Positions 7,346 to 15,761 are shown, counted from the stretch's first letter. The stretch: 29,767 nucleotides of DNA from an uncultured Bacilli bacterium (GCA_947626215.1 CANQRJ010000003.1:1-29767); one strand, 5' to 3'. Numbers and translations are program-made. Notes: generated by a model not told the origin, from the letters alone.

Positions 7346-7789
7346 TTAGATCACCTCAGTTTTTCCACCAGACTCTTCAATTTTAGTAACGGCTACACTT
7401 GAGAAACGATTTGCTTTTACTGTTAATTTCTTCGTAAGTGTTCCATTTGCTAAAACCTTAACCCCATCTAATTGTTTTTTAATAATTCCACGTGATTTTA
7501 ATACTTCTGGAGTTACTACATCTCCATCTTGGAAAAATTTTTCTAAATCACTTAAATTAATCACTGCATATTTTGTTTCAAAACGTGTGTTATTAAATCC
7601 TCTTTTTGGTAATCTTCTATATAATGGAGATTGTCCTCCTTGAAACCATGCATTGATAGATGCACCACTTCTTGATTTTTGACCATTTTCTCCATGTCCT
7701 GAAGTTTTTCCTGTACCACTTCCAGGTCCACGTCCAACACGTTTTACATTTTTAAGTTCTTTTGTTTTTGGTAAACTTTCTAATCTCAT
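7346..7789 (-). CDS. rplO: 50S ribosomal protein L15
   Basis: This 147-residue protein shows the Gly-rich L15 N-terminus (VGRGPGSGTGKTSGHGENGQ) and QSPLYRRLPKRGF. L15 binds 23S rRNA and assembles late into the large subunit. Its ATG lies one base after the rpsE stop and its ribosome binding site (GAGGAG) is inside rpsE. The gene usually found between the two, rpmD (L30), is absent. Confidence 0.98.
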   Translation of the reverse strand: MRLESLPKTKELKNVKRVGRGPGSGTGKTSGHGENGQKSRSGASINAWFQGGQSPLYRRLPKRGFNNTRFETKYAVINLSDLEKFFQDGDVVTPEVLKSRGIIKKQLDGVKVLANGTLTKKLTVKANRFSSVAVTKIEESGGKTEVI

Positions 7790-7790
7790 C

Positions 7791-8297
7791 TTACAACTCC
7801 TCTACTTTCTTTCCTCGTAAAGAAGCAATTTTTGCAGGAGTACGAACAGATTTTAATGCCTCTAAAGTCGCTTTTGCAACATTTACTTGAGTGTTACTTC
7901 CTAAGCTTTTAGAAACGATATCTTTTACACCCGCAAGCTCTAATACGGCACGAGCTGCACCACCGGCAATGACTCCGGTACCTTCTTTTGCAGGTCTAAT
8001 TAATACCACTGCACGTCCAACTTTTCCAGTTGCCTCATGAGGAATTGTACGATTATCTTCGATTGCAACACGTACGACATTTTTATTTGCCGCCTTTGAT
8101 GCTTTTGCAATTGCATCATTCACTTCGTTTGCTTTTCCAGTTCCCATCCCTACAAGGCCTTTACGATTTCCAACTACTACGGTAGCAGAGAAACGAAAAT
8201 GTCTACCACCTTTTGTAACTTTGGTAACACGACCTAGGTTGATAACTTTTTCTTCCAATAATTTTTTCTTTGGATCCATATTTTGTGTTCTTGCCAT
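7791..8297 (-). CDS. rpsE: 30S ribosomal protein S5
   Basis: This 168-residue protein has the S5 double-stranded-RNA-binding domain (EKVINLGRVTKVTKGGRHFRF) and the conserved GKANEVNDAIAKA and GGAARAVLELAGV segments. S5 is part of the mRNA entry site and influences decoding fidelity. Length is normal for Bacilli. It is followed within one base by rplO instead of rpmD. Confidence 0.98.
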   Translation of the reverse strand: MARTQNMDPKKKLLEEKVINLGRVTKVTKGGRHFRFSATVVVGNRKGLVGMGTGKANEVNDAIAKASKAANKNVVRVAIEDNRTIPHEATGKVGRAVVLIRPAKEGTGVIAGGAARAVLELAGVKDIVSKSLGSNTQVNVAKATLEALKSVRTPAKIASLRGKKVEEL

Positions 8298-8309
8298 AAT
8301 CGTACCCTC

Positions 8310-8663
8310 CTAAAATTCTAATCCGTTTTCACGTGCCGCATCGGCTAGAGCTGCAACACGTCCATGATAAAGATATCCACCTCTATCAAAAACGACTTTT
8401 TTGATTTTTTTCTCTTTACATTTTAGGGCAATATCTTTTCCTACTTCTTTTGCACCTTCGATATTTCCACCATTCACCTTTAAGACTTTAGAAGATGAAC
8501 TTGCTAAAGTGTTGCCTTTTTCATCGTCAATCACTTGAGCATAAATTTCTTTATTAGAACGGAATACATTAAGTCTTGGTATTTCACTTGTTCCACTTAA
8601 TGTCTTTCTTACACGAGCATGTCTTCTTTGACGCGCTACATTACTTGATTCTTTTTTTACCAT
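8310..8663 (-). CDS. rplR: 50S ribosomal protein L18
   Basis: This 117-residue protein has the L18 pattern RHARVRKTLSGT, PRLNVFRSNKEIYAQVIDD, and the ending FDRGGYLYHGRVAALADAA. L18 binds 5S rRNA together with L5 and anchors it in the central protuberance. It lies between rplF and rpsE as usual, with short intergenic gaps on both sides. Confidence 0.98.
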   Translation of the reverse strand: MVKKESSNVARQRRHARVRKTLSGTSEIPRLNVFRSNKEIYAQVIDDEKGNTLASSSSKVLKVNGGNIEGAKEVGKDIALKCKEKKIKKVVFDRGGYLYHGRVAALADAARENGLEF

Positions 8664-8671
8664 ATTCTCAC

Positions 8672-9211
8672 CTACTTAGCCGCTTTCTTTCCTTCTTTAC
8701 GACGAACATATTCACCTTTATAACGAATTCCTTTTCCTTTGTAAGGTTCTGGACTTCTTATTTCACGAACTTTCGCCGCAAATTCAGATACTTTTTGTTT
8801 ATCAATACCAGAAAGTTCAATTTCTGTATTGCTAATACTTTTTACAGAAATTCCCTCTGGTGCAACCATTTCCACAGGGTGAGAGAATCCTGCATTAATT
8901 CCAATTTTATTTCCTGAAACATTGAAACGATAACCAACACCAATAATTTCAAGTCCTTTTACGTATCCTTCACTTACTCCTACTAACATATTGTGAATAA
9001 GTGAGTTTACTGTTCCACTCATAACATTGGCACGAGGGCTACCATCTTTAGGTTTTGTTTCAATTACTGATTCTTCAATTTCTACACTTACTAATGGATC
9101 AATCATTAACTCTAATGAACCTTTAGAAGATTTTACTGTGAGTTTGTTGTTATCTAGTGCAACTTCAACACCACTTGGTATTGTAAGTTTACGATTTCCT
9201 ATTCTACTCAT
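8672..9211 (-). CDS. rplF: 50S ribosomal protein L6
   Basis: This 179-residue protein begins MSRIGNRKLTIPSGVEV and contains the duplicated L6 fold, ending in the conserved VREIRSPEPYKGKGIRY. L6 lies near the base of the L7/L12 stalk and the factor-binding site. The ATG at 9211 gives the family N-terminus; a GTG six bases upstream is the alternative. The ribosome binding site is weak, and the start is 9 bases after the rpsH stop, so translational coupling is likely. Confidence 0.97.
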   Translation of the reverse strand: MSRIGNRKLTIPSGVEVALDNNKLTVKSSKGSLELMIDPLVSVEIEESVIETKPKDGSPRANVMSGTVNSLIHNMLVGVSEGYVKGLEIIGVGYRFNVSGNKIGINAGFSHPVEMVAPEGISVKSISNTEIELSGIDKQKVSEFAAKVREIRSPEPYKGKGIRYKGEYVRRKEGKKAAK

Positions 9212-9220
9212 AAGCACTTC

Positions 9221-9616
9221 TTACCAAATATAGGCAAGAACTTCACCTCCTAAATTTGCATCTCTGGCCTCTTTATCAGTCATAAGACCTTTAGAAGTGG
9301 AAATAATGGCAATTCCAAGTCCATTTAATACACGAGGAATTTCATTAGATTTTGCATAAACACGTAATCCAGATTTACTGATACGTTTAAGTCCAGTGAT
9401 TACTCTTTCTTTACGGTCTCCATATTTTAAAGTGATGGTCATTTTATCTCCTTTTGTAGATTTTTCATATACATAATCGGCAATAAAACCTTCTCTTTTT
9501 AATATTTCGGCAATACCTAAAGTCATTTTTGTTCCAATTACTTCTACTGTATCATATTTAAGTTGATTTGCATTACGAATTCTTGTAAGCATATCTGCAA
9601 TTTTATCTTGTACCAT
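9221..9616 (-). CDS. rpsH: 30S ribosomal protein S8
   Basis: This 131-residue protein has the S8 features MVQDKIADMLTRIRNA, RVYAKSNEIPRVLNGLGIAI and the C-terminal GLMTDKEARDANLGGEVL. S8 binds the central domain of 16S rRNA early in assembly; in E. coli it also represses its own operon, but I did not identify such a site here. Length is as expected. Confidence 0.98.
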   Translation of the reverse strand: MVQDKIADMLTRIRNANQLKYDTVEVIGTKMTLGIAEILKREGFIADYVYEKSTKGDKMTITLKYGDRKERVITGLKRISKSGLRVYAKSNEIPRVLNGLGIAIISTSKGLMTDKEARDANLGGEVLAYIW

Positions 9617-9630
9617 ATTTAGTCACCTTC

Positions 9631-9816
9631 CTACCAACTTGCTTTCTTTACACCAGGAATTTTACCTTCATTAGCGAGTTCACGAAAGCAAATACGACAT
9701 AAATGATATTTACGTAATACACCATGTGGCCTTCCACATCTTTCACAACGAGTATAGGCTCTTACTTTGAATTTTGGTGTACGAGATTGTTTTACTTTTA
9801 AACTAGTTTTTGCCAT
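9631..9816 (-). CDS. rpsZ: 30S ribosomal protein S14, zinc-binding type Z
   Basis: At 61 residues this is the short zinc-ribbon S14 of Gram-positives. Cys24-x2-Cys27 and Cys40-x2-Cys43 (CERCGRPHG and HLCRICFREL) form the metal site. It ends GKIPGVKKASW as in other type Z S14 proteins. It lies between rplE and rpsH, the native spc position, so it is likely the only housekeeping S14. Confidence 0.98.
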   Translation of the reverse strand: MAKTSLKVKQSRTPKFKVRAYTRCERCGRPHGVLRKYHLCRICFRELANEGKIPGVKKASW

Positions 9817-9825
9817 AGCAACCTC

Positions 9826-10365
9826 CTATCCTTTGAAAGGCATTTTAAAGTGTGCAAGTAATGCCTTAGCCTCTTCGTTGGTTTTAGCCGTTGTAACAAA
9901 TACAACATCCATTCCACGAATTTTTAATACTTCATCATATACAATCTCTGGAAAAATTAATTGTTCTTTAATTCCAAGAGTATAATTTCCATGCCCATCA
10001 AAAGCCGTTTTTGATACTCCTCTGAAATCTCTTACACGAGGAAGAGCTACACGAACTAATTTTTCTAAGAAAATATACATTTTTTCACCACGTAATGTCG
10101 TTTTTACTCCAATAGCTTGTCCTTCACGGATTTTGAATCCGGCAATGGATTTATGAGCTTTGGTAACGACTGCTTTTTGTCCTGTAATGACTTCTAGATC
10201 TCTTAAAGCCGCTTCAATAAATTTTTCATCAGTGTGTCCTTCACCAACACCAATATTGATCACAATTTTTTCTAATTTAGGAACTTGCATAACTGTTTTG
10301 TAATTAAATTCTTTCATTAATGCAGGAACAATTTCCTTATTATATAATTCTTTAAATGTACTCAT
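9826..10365 (-). CDS. rplE: 50S ribosomal protein L5
   Basis: This 179-residue protein has the L5 sequence LEKIVINIGVGEG, FKIREGQAIGVKTTLRG and the ending EEAKALLAHFKMPF. L5 binds 5S rRNA and forms the bridge to S13 in the small-subunit head. Length is the standard 179. It is separated from rplX and rpsZ by about ten bases each. Confidence 0.98.
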   Translation of the reverse strand: MSTFKELYNKEIVPALMKEFNYKTVMQVPKLEKIVINIGVGEGHTDEKFIEAALRDLEVITGQKAVVTKAHKSIAGFKIREGQAIGVKTTLRGEKMYIFLEKLVRVALPRVRDFRGVSKTAFDGHGNYTLGIKEQLIFPEIVYDEVLKIRGMDVVFVTTAKTNEEAKALLAHFKMPFKG

Positions 10366-10376
10366 AAATTCCCACC

Positions 10377-10628
10377 TTAATCTTTCTTAGCTTTCTTTTT
10401 TGTATCTTTTGAATCTATTTTTTTCACATTGGATACATGTATAGGAGATTCCATGTCGAAGATCCCACCATTTTGGTTTTCATTATTAGGTTTTTGATGT
10501 TTTTTAATCATATTGATGCCTTCAACAACAACTTTATCTTTATTTTTTAATGTTTTAATGACTTTGCCTGTTTTTCCTTTATCTTTTCCGGCAAGTATTA
10601 ATACTTCATCGTTAACTTTAATCTTCAT
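10377..10628 (-). CDS. rplX: 50S ribosomal protein L24, short form
   Basis: The N-terminal KOW segment (KVNDEVLILAGKDKGKTGKV) and VVEGINMIKKHQKPNN identify L24, an assembly-initiator protein near the tunnel exit. At 83 residues it is about 20 shorter than the usual 101-105: the part after SNVKKID is replaced by a Lys/Asp tail. Such short forms occur in compact ribosomes of this lineage, so I regard it as functional. Confidence 0.96.
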   Translation of the reverse strand: MKIKVNDEVLILAGKDKGKTGKVIKTLKNKDKVVVEGINMIKKHQKPNNENQNGGIFDMESPIHVSNVKKIDSKDTKKKAKKD

Positions 10629-10637
10629 AAATACCTC

Positions 10638-11006
10638 CTATATAACTTCACTCGCTAAAGATACAATTTTCATGAAATCTTTTTCACGAAGTTCTCTAGC
10701 TACAGGTCCTAATACACGTGTTCCAACAGGAGTTTTATCATCACGAATAATGACACATGCATTATCGTCAAATTTGATATAACTTCCGTCATTTCTTCTT
10801 ACGCCTTCTACACTTCTTACAATAACAGCTTTTACAACTTTTCCTTTTTTAAGAGTTCCATTAGGGATGGCTTTTTTTACTGTACAAACTACAATATCGC
10901 CAATGTTTGATGATTTTCTTTTACTTCCACCTAAGTTACGAATGACTAGAACTTCACGAGCTCCTGTGTTATCTGCAACTTTAAGTCTTGATTCTTGCAT
11001 TATCAT
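10638..11006 (-). CDS. rplN: 50S ribosomal protein L14
   Basis: This 122-residue protein is almost canonical: MIMQESRLKVADNTGAREV, the five-stranded barrel and GPVARELREKDFMKIVSLA at the end. L14 lies at the subunit interface and forms bridges with 16S rRNA; it is also the docking site of the silencing factor RsfS. The ATG at 11006, seven bases after GGAGGT, gives exactly the family length. Confidence 0.98.
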   Translation of the reverse strand: MIMQESRLKVADNTGAREVLVIRNLGGSKRKSSNIGDIVVCTVKKAIPNGTLKKGKVVKAVIVRSVEGVRRNDGSYIKFDDNACVIIRDDKTPVGTRVLGPVARELREKDFMKIVSLASEVI

Positions 11007-11019
11007 GGTTCATACCTCC

Positions 11020-11280
11020 CTAAAGAATTACAGCTTCGATTAAAACTTCAACCAACTCAAATCTTTTTGTTTTTGATAATGGTCTTGTCGCTCTAATACG
11101 GACTGTATCTCCTACTTTTGCTATATTTTTTTCATCGTGTACTGCATATTTTTTTGAATATTTTACACGTTTTCCATATAATGGATGTTTTTTATGAGTT
11201 TCAACTAGCACAGTAATTGTTTTATCACTTGATGCACTTACAACTTTACCAACTAATTCTTGTCTTTTTTGCTCTGCCAT
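11020..11280 (-). CDS. rpsQ: 30S ribosomal protein S17
   Basis: This 86-residue OB-fold protein has the S17 signatures VGKVVSASSDKTITVLVE and HPLYGKRVKYSKKYAVHDE, ending in the conserved RPLSKTKRFELVEVL. S17 binds the 5' domain of 16S rRNA early in assembly. Its ATG overlaps the stop of rpmC (TAATG), so the two are translationally coupled. Confidence 0.98.
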   Translation of the reverse strand: MAEQKRQELVGKVVSASSDKTITVLVETHKKHPLYGKRVKYSKKYAVHDEKNIAKVGDTVRIRATRPLSKTKRFELVEVLIEAVIL

Positions 11281-11483
11281 TATTTATTCCCTCCATCCAT
11301 TTTTCTTTCATTTAAAATTGTCATCATTCTTGCAATGTCTTTTTTAAGAGCATTTATTTTATGTGGTTTTTCTAAAGACCCTCTTGCATTTTGCATACGT
11401 AAATTTAATAATTCACTTTTTCCTGTTTTAATTTTTTCTAATATTTCTTCATTTGATAAATTTCTTATTTCTTGAGTAGTCAT
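11280..11483 (-). CDS. rpmC: 50S ribosomal protein L29
   Basis: This 67-residue helical protein has the L29 motif LLNLRMQNARGSLEKPHKI and the helix IARMMTILNERK. L29 lies beside the tunnel exit next to L23. Both ends overlap neighbours by one base (TAATG with rplP upstream and with rpsQ downstream), a tight rplP-rpmC-rpsQ coupling chain. Confidence 0.97.
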   Translation of the reverse strand: MTTQEIRNLSNEEILEKIKTGKSELLNLRMQNARGSLEKPHKINALKKDIARMMTILNERKMDGGNK

Positions 11484-11899
11484 TAGATTTCACCTTCTTT
11501 TTTTACAAATTTTGTTGTAACAGCAAGTTTATGAGATGCAAGACGAAGTGCTTCACGAGCGGTTGCTTCATCTACACCAGAAATTTCAAACATGATCTTT
11601 CCTTCTTTTACTACTGCTACCCAATCTTCCACATTTCCTTTTCCTGTTCCTTGACGTTGTTCTAGTGGTTTTCTAGTACGGGCTAAATGAGGGAAAATGT
11701 TAATATAAACTTTTCCACCACGTTTCATATAACGTGTCATCGCGATACGAGCGGCCTCAATTTGACGAGCAGAAATATAATTTCCTTCTGTTGCCATAAG
11801 TCCATAATCTCCAAAATGTAATTCTGTATTCCCTTTGGCATGTCCCTCGTAACTTAAACGATGTGGTTTACGATATTTAGTTCTTTTTGGCATCAACAT
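11483..11899 (-). CDS. rplP: 50S ribosomal protein L16
   Basis: This 138-residue protein starts MLMPKRTKYRKPHRLSY and carries GDYGLMATEGNYISARQIEAARIAM and the basic GGKVYINIFPH loop. L16 contacts tRNA near the A site and peptidyl transferase centre. The ATG at 11899 has AAGGAG six to ten bases upstream and is preferred to the GTG at 11908. It overlaps the end of rpsC by 23 bases, an unusually long overlap for this operon. Confidence 0.97.
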   Translation of the reverse strand: MLMPKRTKYRKPHRLSYEGHAKGNTELHFGDYGLMATEGNYISARQIEAARIAMTRYMKRGGKVYINIFPHLARTRKPLEQRQGTGKGNVEDWVAVVKEGKIMFEISGVDEATAREALRLASHKLAVTTKFVKKEGEI

Positions 11900-12560
11900 G
11901 GGAATCACTCTCCTTTACATTCTTTTTTGTAGGAAGAATTTCACCTTTATAAATCCATACTTTTACACCAATTTTTCCATATGTTGTGTTTGCCTCAGAT
12001 TCGGCATAGTCAATGTCGGCACGAATGGTATGTAGAGGTACAGTTCCTTCAGTATAACCTTCACTACGAGCCATTTCAGCTCCTCCTAAACGACCAGATA
12101 CTAAAGTTTTAATTCCTTTAGCTCCTGCTTTCATGGTATTTCTAATCGCACGTTTTTGTGCACTACGAAATGGAGCACGATTTTCAATTTGCATTGCAAT
12201 AGAGTCTGCTACTAATTTAGCACATAAATCGGCACTTTTTGATACATCGGTAATAGAGACATAAACATCTTCTTTTGCTACTTTTGATAAAGCTTTACGT
12301 AATTTGTCGATGTCTTCTCCACCACGTCCAATGATTACTCCAGGTTTTGCTGTACAAATTGTTACTTCGCAACGTTTCTTTTTTCTTTCAATTGTAATAG
12401 AAGCAACGGCTGCATCTTTTAGATTTTTCTCTAAATAAGAACGTATTTTTAAATCATTATTTAAAGTTGTACCAAAATCCTTTTTGTCGGCATACCATTT
12501 AGATGACCAATCTTTGTTTACACCTAAACGGTAACCAATTGGATTTACTTTTTGTCCCAT
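11877..12560 (-). CDS. rpsC: 30S ribosomal protein S3
   Basis: This 227-residue protein has the S3 N-terminus MGQKVNPIGYRLGVNKDW, the KH domain with VIIGRGGEDIDKLR, and the C-terminal domain with GRLGGAEMARSE and AESEANTTYGKIGVKVWIYKGE cores. S3 lines the mRNA entry tunnel and has helicase activity with S4 and S5. The start overlaps the rplV stop by one base. Length is normal for Bacilli. Confidence 0.98.
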   Translation of the reverse strand: MGQKVNPIGYRLGVNKDWSSKWYADKKDFGTTLNNDLKIRSYLEKNLKDAAVASITIERKKKRCEVTICTAKPGVIIGRGGEDIDKLRKALSKVAKEDVYVSITDVSKSADLCAKLVADSIAMQIENRAPFRSAQKRAIRNTMKAGAKGIKTLVSGRLGGAEMARSEGYTEGTVPLHTIRADIDYAESEANTTYGKIGVKVWIYKGEILPTKKNVKESDSHVDAKKN

Positions 12561-12907
12561 TATTCTACACTTTCCTTTCCGTCACTTACTTTTACAACAA
12601 TATGACTTGTTCTTTTGTCTCTACGATCAATGTTTCCTCTGGATGCAAATTTAATTCTTTTATATACAGGTCCAGGATTTACAAAACATTCTGAGACAAT
12701 AAGTTCGTTTTCGTCTGCTTTAAAATTGTTCACGGCATTTGCAACCGCACTATTTAAAACTTTAGCGATTAAACGACTTGATTTTGTATTTGTTGTACTA
12801 AGAATATCTCTAGCAGCAGAAATGCTTTTTCCACGAATTAAATCCATTGTCATTCTTGCTTTTCTAGGAGCCACCATAGCACTTTTATGAATTGCATAAG
12901 TTTCCAT
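12560..12907 (-). CDS. rplV: 50S ribosomal protein L22
   Basis: This 115-residue protein has the L22 core VAPRKARMTMDLIRGK and the ending RRDKRTSHIVVKVSD; its beta-hairpin (NPGPVYKRIKFASRG) reaches into the exit tunnel beside L4. The open frame extends upstream to 12967, but the ATG at 12907 sits six bases after GTAGGAGG and yields the family N-terminus METYAIHKSAM, so I use it. The gap to rpsS is then ten bases. Confidence 0.97.
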   Translation of the reverse strand: METYAIHKSAMVAPRKARMTMDLIRGKSISAARDILSTTNTKSSRLIAKVLNSAVANAVNNFKADENELIVSECFVNPGPVYKRIKFASRGNIDRRDKRTSHIVVKVSDGKESVE

Positions 12908-12917
12908 ATACATCCTC

Positions 12918-13181
12918 CTACTTCTGACCTGCATGTCCGCCGAACTTACGAGTAGCCGCGAATTCACCTAATTTATGGCCTACCATTTCTTCTGTTACAT
13001 AAACAGGAATAAATTCTTTTCCGTTATGTACTGCAAAGGTATGTCCTACAAAACTAGGGAATATAGTAGAACGACGAGAATAGGTCTTTACAACTTCTTT
13101 TTTATTACTTTCATTTAATTTATCAACCTTTTTTAGTAGATGTTCATCTGCAAAAGGTCCTTTCTTTAAACTTCTTGCCAT
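12918..13181 (-). CDS. rpsS: 30S ribosomal protein S19
   Basis: This 87-residue protein is canonical: MARSLKKGPFADEHLLKKV, TYSRRSTIFPSFVGHTFAVHNG split by the conserved Arg-rich turn, and GHKLGEFAATRKFGGHAG. S19 is in the small-subunit head, complexed with S13 near the A site. It is a few residues shorter than the usual 92 at the basic C-terminus. Confidence 0.98.
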   Translation of the reverse strand: MARSLKKGPFADEHLLKKVDKLNESNKKEVVKTYSRRSTIFPSFVGHTFAVHNGKEFIPVYVTEEMVGHKLGEFAATRKFGGHAGQK

Positions 13182-13190
13182 AATTCCCTC

Positions 13191-14021
13191 CTATTTCTTT
13201 CTACGACTAACAATAAGTTTGTCAGAAGCTTTCTTATTTTTTCTTGTTTTATAACCAAGCGCAGGTTTACCCCAAGGGGTCATAGGACTCTTACGTCCAA
13301 CTGGAGCACGTCCTTCTCCACCACCATGTGGATGGTCATTAGGGTTCATTACTGAACCACGGTTTGTAGGTTTTACTCCCATATGTCTTGTTCTTCCGGC
13401 TTTTCCGATGTTTACAAGTTCATAATCTTCGTTTCCTACCACTCCAATGGTTGCCATACAATTTCCTAAAATTTTTCTTGTTTCACCAGATTGTAAACGA
13501 ACCATTACATATTTTCCTTCACGTCCAAGTATTTGAGCAGAAGATCCTGCACTTCGACAAAGGCTTGCACCACTTCCAGGATTTAATTCAATACAATGAA
13601 TGACTGTACCAACAGGAATATTTTGTAATGGTAGAGCATTTCCAACTTTGATGTCAGCATTTTCTCCATTTTCAATAATCATTCCTACTTTTAATCCTTG
13701 AGGCGCGATAATATATTTTTTCTCTCCATCACGGTAATTAATAAGCGCGATGTTGGCATTACGGTTTGGATCGTATTCAATCGATGCAACACGTCCAGTC
13801 ACTCCCACTTTATTTCTTTTAAAGTCGATGATACGATATTTTCTTTTTGCTCCGCCACCTATATGACGAACAGTAAGTTTTCCTTCGTTATTACGTCCTC
13901 CGGTTTTCGTTTTCTTTTGAAGTAAACTTTTTGTAGGAAGAGTTTTTGTAAGTTCTTCATTTAAAAGAGTACTCATTCCACGACGTCCATTTGTCGTTGG
14001 TTTATATTTTTTTATTGCCAT
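13191..14021 (-). CDS. rplB: 50S ribosomal protein L2
   Basis: This 276-residue protein has the complete L2 architecture: N-terminal basic segment, RNA-binding OB and SH3-like domains, and the highly conserved NPNDHPHGGGEGRAPVG loop with the histidine near the peptidyl transferase centre. L2 is needed for subunit association. Length is standard. It lies between rplW and rpsS as in nearly all bacteria. Confidence 0.98.
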   Translation of the reverse strand: MAIKKYKPTTNGRRGMSTLLNEELTKTLPTKSLLQKKTKTGGRNNEGKLTVRHIGGGAKRKYRIIDFKRNKVGVTGRVASIEYDPNRNANIALINYRDGEKKYIIAPQGLKVGMIIENGENADIKVGNALPLQNIPVGTVIHCIELNPGSGASLCRSAGSSAQILGREGKYVMVRLQSGETRKILGNCMATIGVVGNEDYELVNIGKAGRTRHMGVKPTNRGSVMNPNDHPHGGGEGRAPVGRKSPMTPWGKPALGYKTRKNKKASDKLIVSRRKK

Positions 14022-14033
14022 CCCTTACACCTC

Positions 14034-14306
14034 CTACATTTCAATGGAAGAACCTTGTGCTAAGGTAACCATTGCTTTCTTATAAGTTTTTGACTTTCCT
14101 TCGTAACGTCCCATACGACGACGTTTTGATTTTGTATTTAACGTATTTACATTTAATACTTTTACTCCAAATTGACGTTCAATTTCACTTTTAATTTGTG
14201 ATTTCGTTGCTTTTTTGTCTACTTTAAATGTATATACGCCATTTTGCTGAGCAGTAACACTTTTTTCAGTAATCACTGGTCCAAGAATACTATCTGGATT
14301 ACGCAT
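14034..14306 (-). CDS. rplW: 50S ribosomal protein L23
   Basis: This 90-residue protein contains GPVITEKSVTAQQNGVYTFKV, then KSQIKSEIERQFGVKVLNVNT split over the central helix, and RRRMGRYEGKSKTYKKA. L23 is the docking site for signal recognition particle and trigger factor at the tunnel exit. I take the ATG at 14306, which has GAGGAGGG eight bases upstream, rather than an in-frame start at 14324. It overlaps rplD by eight bases. Confidence 0.97.
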   Translation of the reverse strand: MRNPDSILGPVITEKSVTAQQNGVYTFKVDKKATKSQIKSEIERQFGVKVLNVNTLNTKSKRRRMGRYEGKSKTYKKAMVTLAQGSSIEM

Positions 14307-14928
14307 GATTTTGTCCCTCCTCAATAACTTTTACGGCATCTTGATCTAATACTAATACATCTGCATTTAAAATATCTAAAACATTGATTTCATCTGCAAA
14401 GATATGATAAGTATTGGCAAGATTTCTACATCCTAGGAATAAGTTTTCTGCATCATCCGCAGTCACAAATAAAACTTTTCCTTCTATTTTTGCGTTCTTT
14501 AAAAATTCTTTTATATCTTTTGTTTTATTTGTTGGGAATTCTAAAGAATCAAATACATAAACTTTTTTGTTTGCAAGTTTATCTGATAAAGCACTATTTA
14601 AAGCAAGTACTCTTTCTTTACGATTAATTTTGAATCCATAATCTCTTGGTTGTACTCCATGAGCGATTCCGCCACCTACCCATTGAACTGCACGAGTAGA
14701 TCCTTGTCTTGCACGTCCTGTTCCTTTTTGTCTCCAAGGTTTTCTTCCGCCTCCAGAAACTTCTCCACGATTTTTCGTTTTGTGTGTGCCTTGACGAGCA
14801 GAAGCAAGTTGTAAACGAACCATTTTCTTTAAAGCGTCTTCATGAACCTCGATAGCCCAAATAGAATCATTTAAAGAAATGTCGCCTACTTTTTCAAGTT
14901 TTAAATTTTTAACTTCAACTTTTTTCAT
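14299..14928 (-). CDS. rplD: 50S ribosomal protein L4
   Basis: This 209-residue protein has the L4 tunnel loop (RQGTHKTKNRGEVSGGGRKPW, KGTGRARQGSTRA) followed by the Rossmann-like globular domain. L4 lines the exit-tunnel constriction with L22. In gamma-proteobacteria L4 represses the S10 operon through its leader; whether the leader at 16074-16190 serves a similar purpose here is unknown. Length is typical. Confidence 0.97.
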   Translation of the reverse strand: MKKVEVKNLKLEKVGDISLNDSIWAIEVHEDALKKMVRLQLASARQGTHKTKNRGEVSGGGRKPWRQKGTGRARQGSTRAVQWVGGGIAHGVQPRDYGFKINRKERVLALNSALSDKLANKKVYVFDSLEFPTNKTKDIKEFLKNAKIEGKVLFVTADDAENLFLGCRNLANTYHIFADEINVLDILNADVLVLDQDAVKVIEEGQNHA

Positions 14929-14951
14929 TTCATTTTTTCCTTTCTATGATT

Positions 14952-15740
14952 CTATTCCTCTGTAGATTCAGAAGAATAATCTTGAGTCTCTTCTGTAGAA
15001 GGTTCTTCACTTACTTCAACCGTTTCTTCTATCGATTCCGCAGGTGTACTTTCTTCTTCTACTACTTCATCTACTGTTTCTTCTACATAAGAAATAATTT
15101 CTTTTGGATTTTTCTTACGTGTATTTTTTATAGCACTTTTAATAAGTACGAAACTATTTTTAGCTCCTGGAACATTTCCACTTACTAAAATATAATTTTC
15201 ATCTGTATTGACTTCAATGATTTCAAGGTTTTGAACGGTAACCGTATCAACTCCCATATGTCCTGATAATCTTTTTCCCTTTAATACTCTTTTTGGTAAC
15301 ATGGTTCCCATAGAACCTGGTCTTCTGTGATAATTTGATCCATGTGTTTCTGGTCCACGACTTTGTCCGTGTCTTTTAATAACACCTGTGAATCCTTTTC
15401 CTTTACTTGTACCTGTAACATCTACAATGTCACCTACAGTAAATAAATCTGCGCTTATCGTATCTCCAACTTGATAAGTGCCTTCCATATCTCTCATTTC
15501 TTTTAAGAAGCGCTTAGGAAGTGTGTTTGCTTTTTTAGCGTGTCCAACACTTGCACGACTCGAATTTTTTTCTTTTTTGTCTTCTACGCCAAGTTGAATG
15601 GCATTGTATCCATCTTTTTCAGTTGTTTTAATTTGCATTACAACGTTAGGTTCTACACTTACAACTGTAACAGGAATAAGTTTTCCATCTTTGGTGAACA
15701 CTTGGGTCATTCCAACTTTACGTCCTAAGATTCCTTTCAT
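14952..15740 (-). CDS. rplC: 50S ribosomal protein L3 with an acidic C-terminal tail
   Basis: Residues 1 to about 210 are a standard L3 (MKGILGRKVGMTQVF, HGQSRGPETHGSNYHRRPG, KRLSGHMG, and the last core strand NVPGAKNSFVLIKSAIK). The protein is 262 residues, about 52 beyond the usual 209. The extra part (15110 down to the stop) is strikingly acidic: after ISYV there are 19 Asp/Glu in 44 residues and no Lys or Arg, with Ser/Thr/Val between. No domain is recognisable and it is probably disordered. L11 in this window has a comparable tail. The core is certain; the role of the tail is not known. Confidence 0.97.
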   Translation of the reverse strand: MKGILGRKVGMTQVFTKDGKLIPVTVVSVEPNVVMQIKTTEKDGYNAIQLGVEDKKEKNSSRASVGHAKKANTLPKRFLKEMRDMEGTYQVGDTISADLFTVGDIVDVTGTSKGKGFTGVIKRHGQSRGPETHGSNYHRRPGSMGTMLPKRVLKGKRLSGHMGVDTVTVQNLEIIEVNTDENYILVSGNVPGAKNSFVLIKSAIKNTRKKNPKEIISYVEETVDEVVEEESTPAESIEETVEVSEEPSTEETQDYSSESTEE

Positions 15741-15761
15741 AATTTCTTTCCTTTCTTATTT

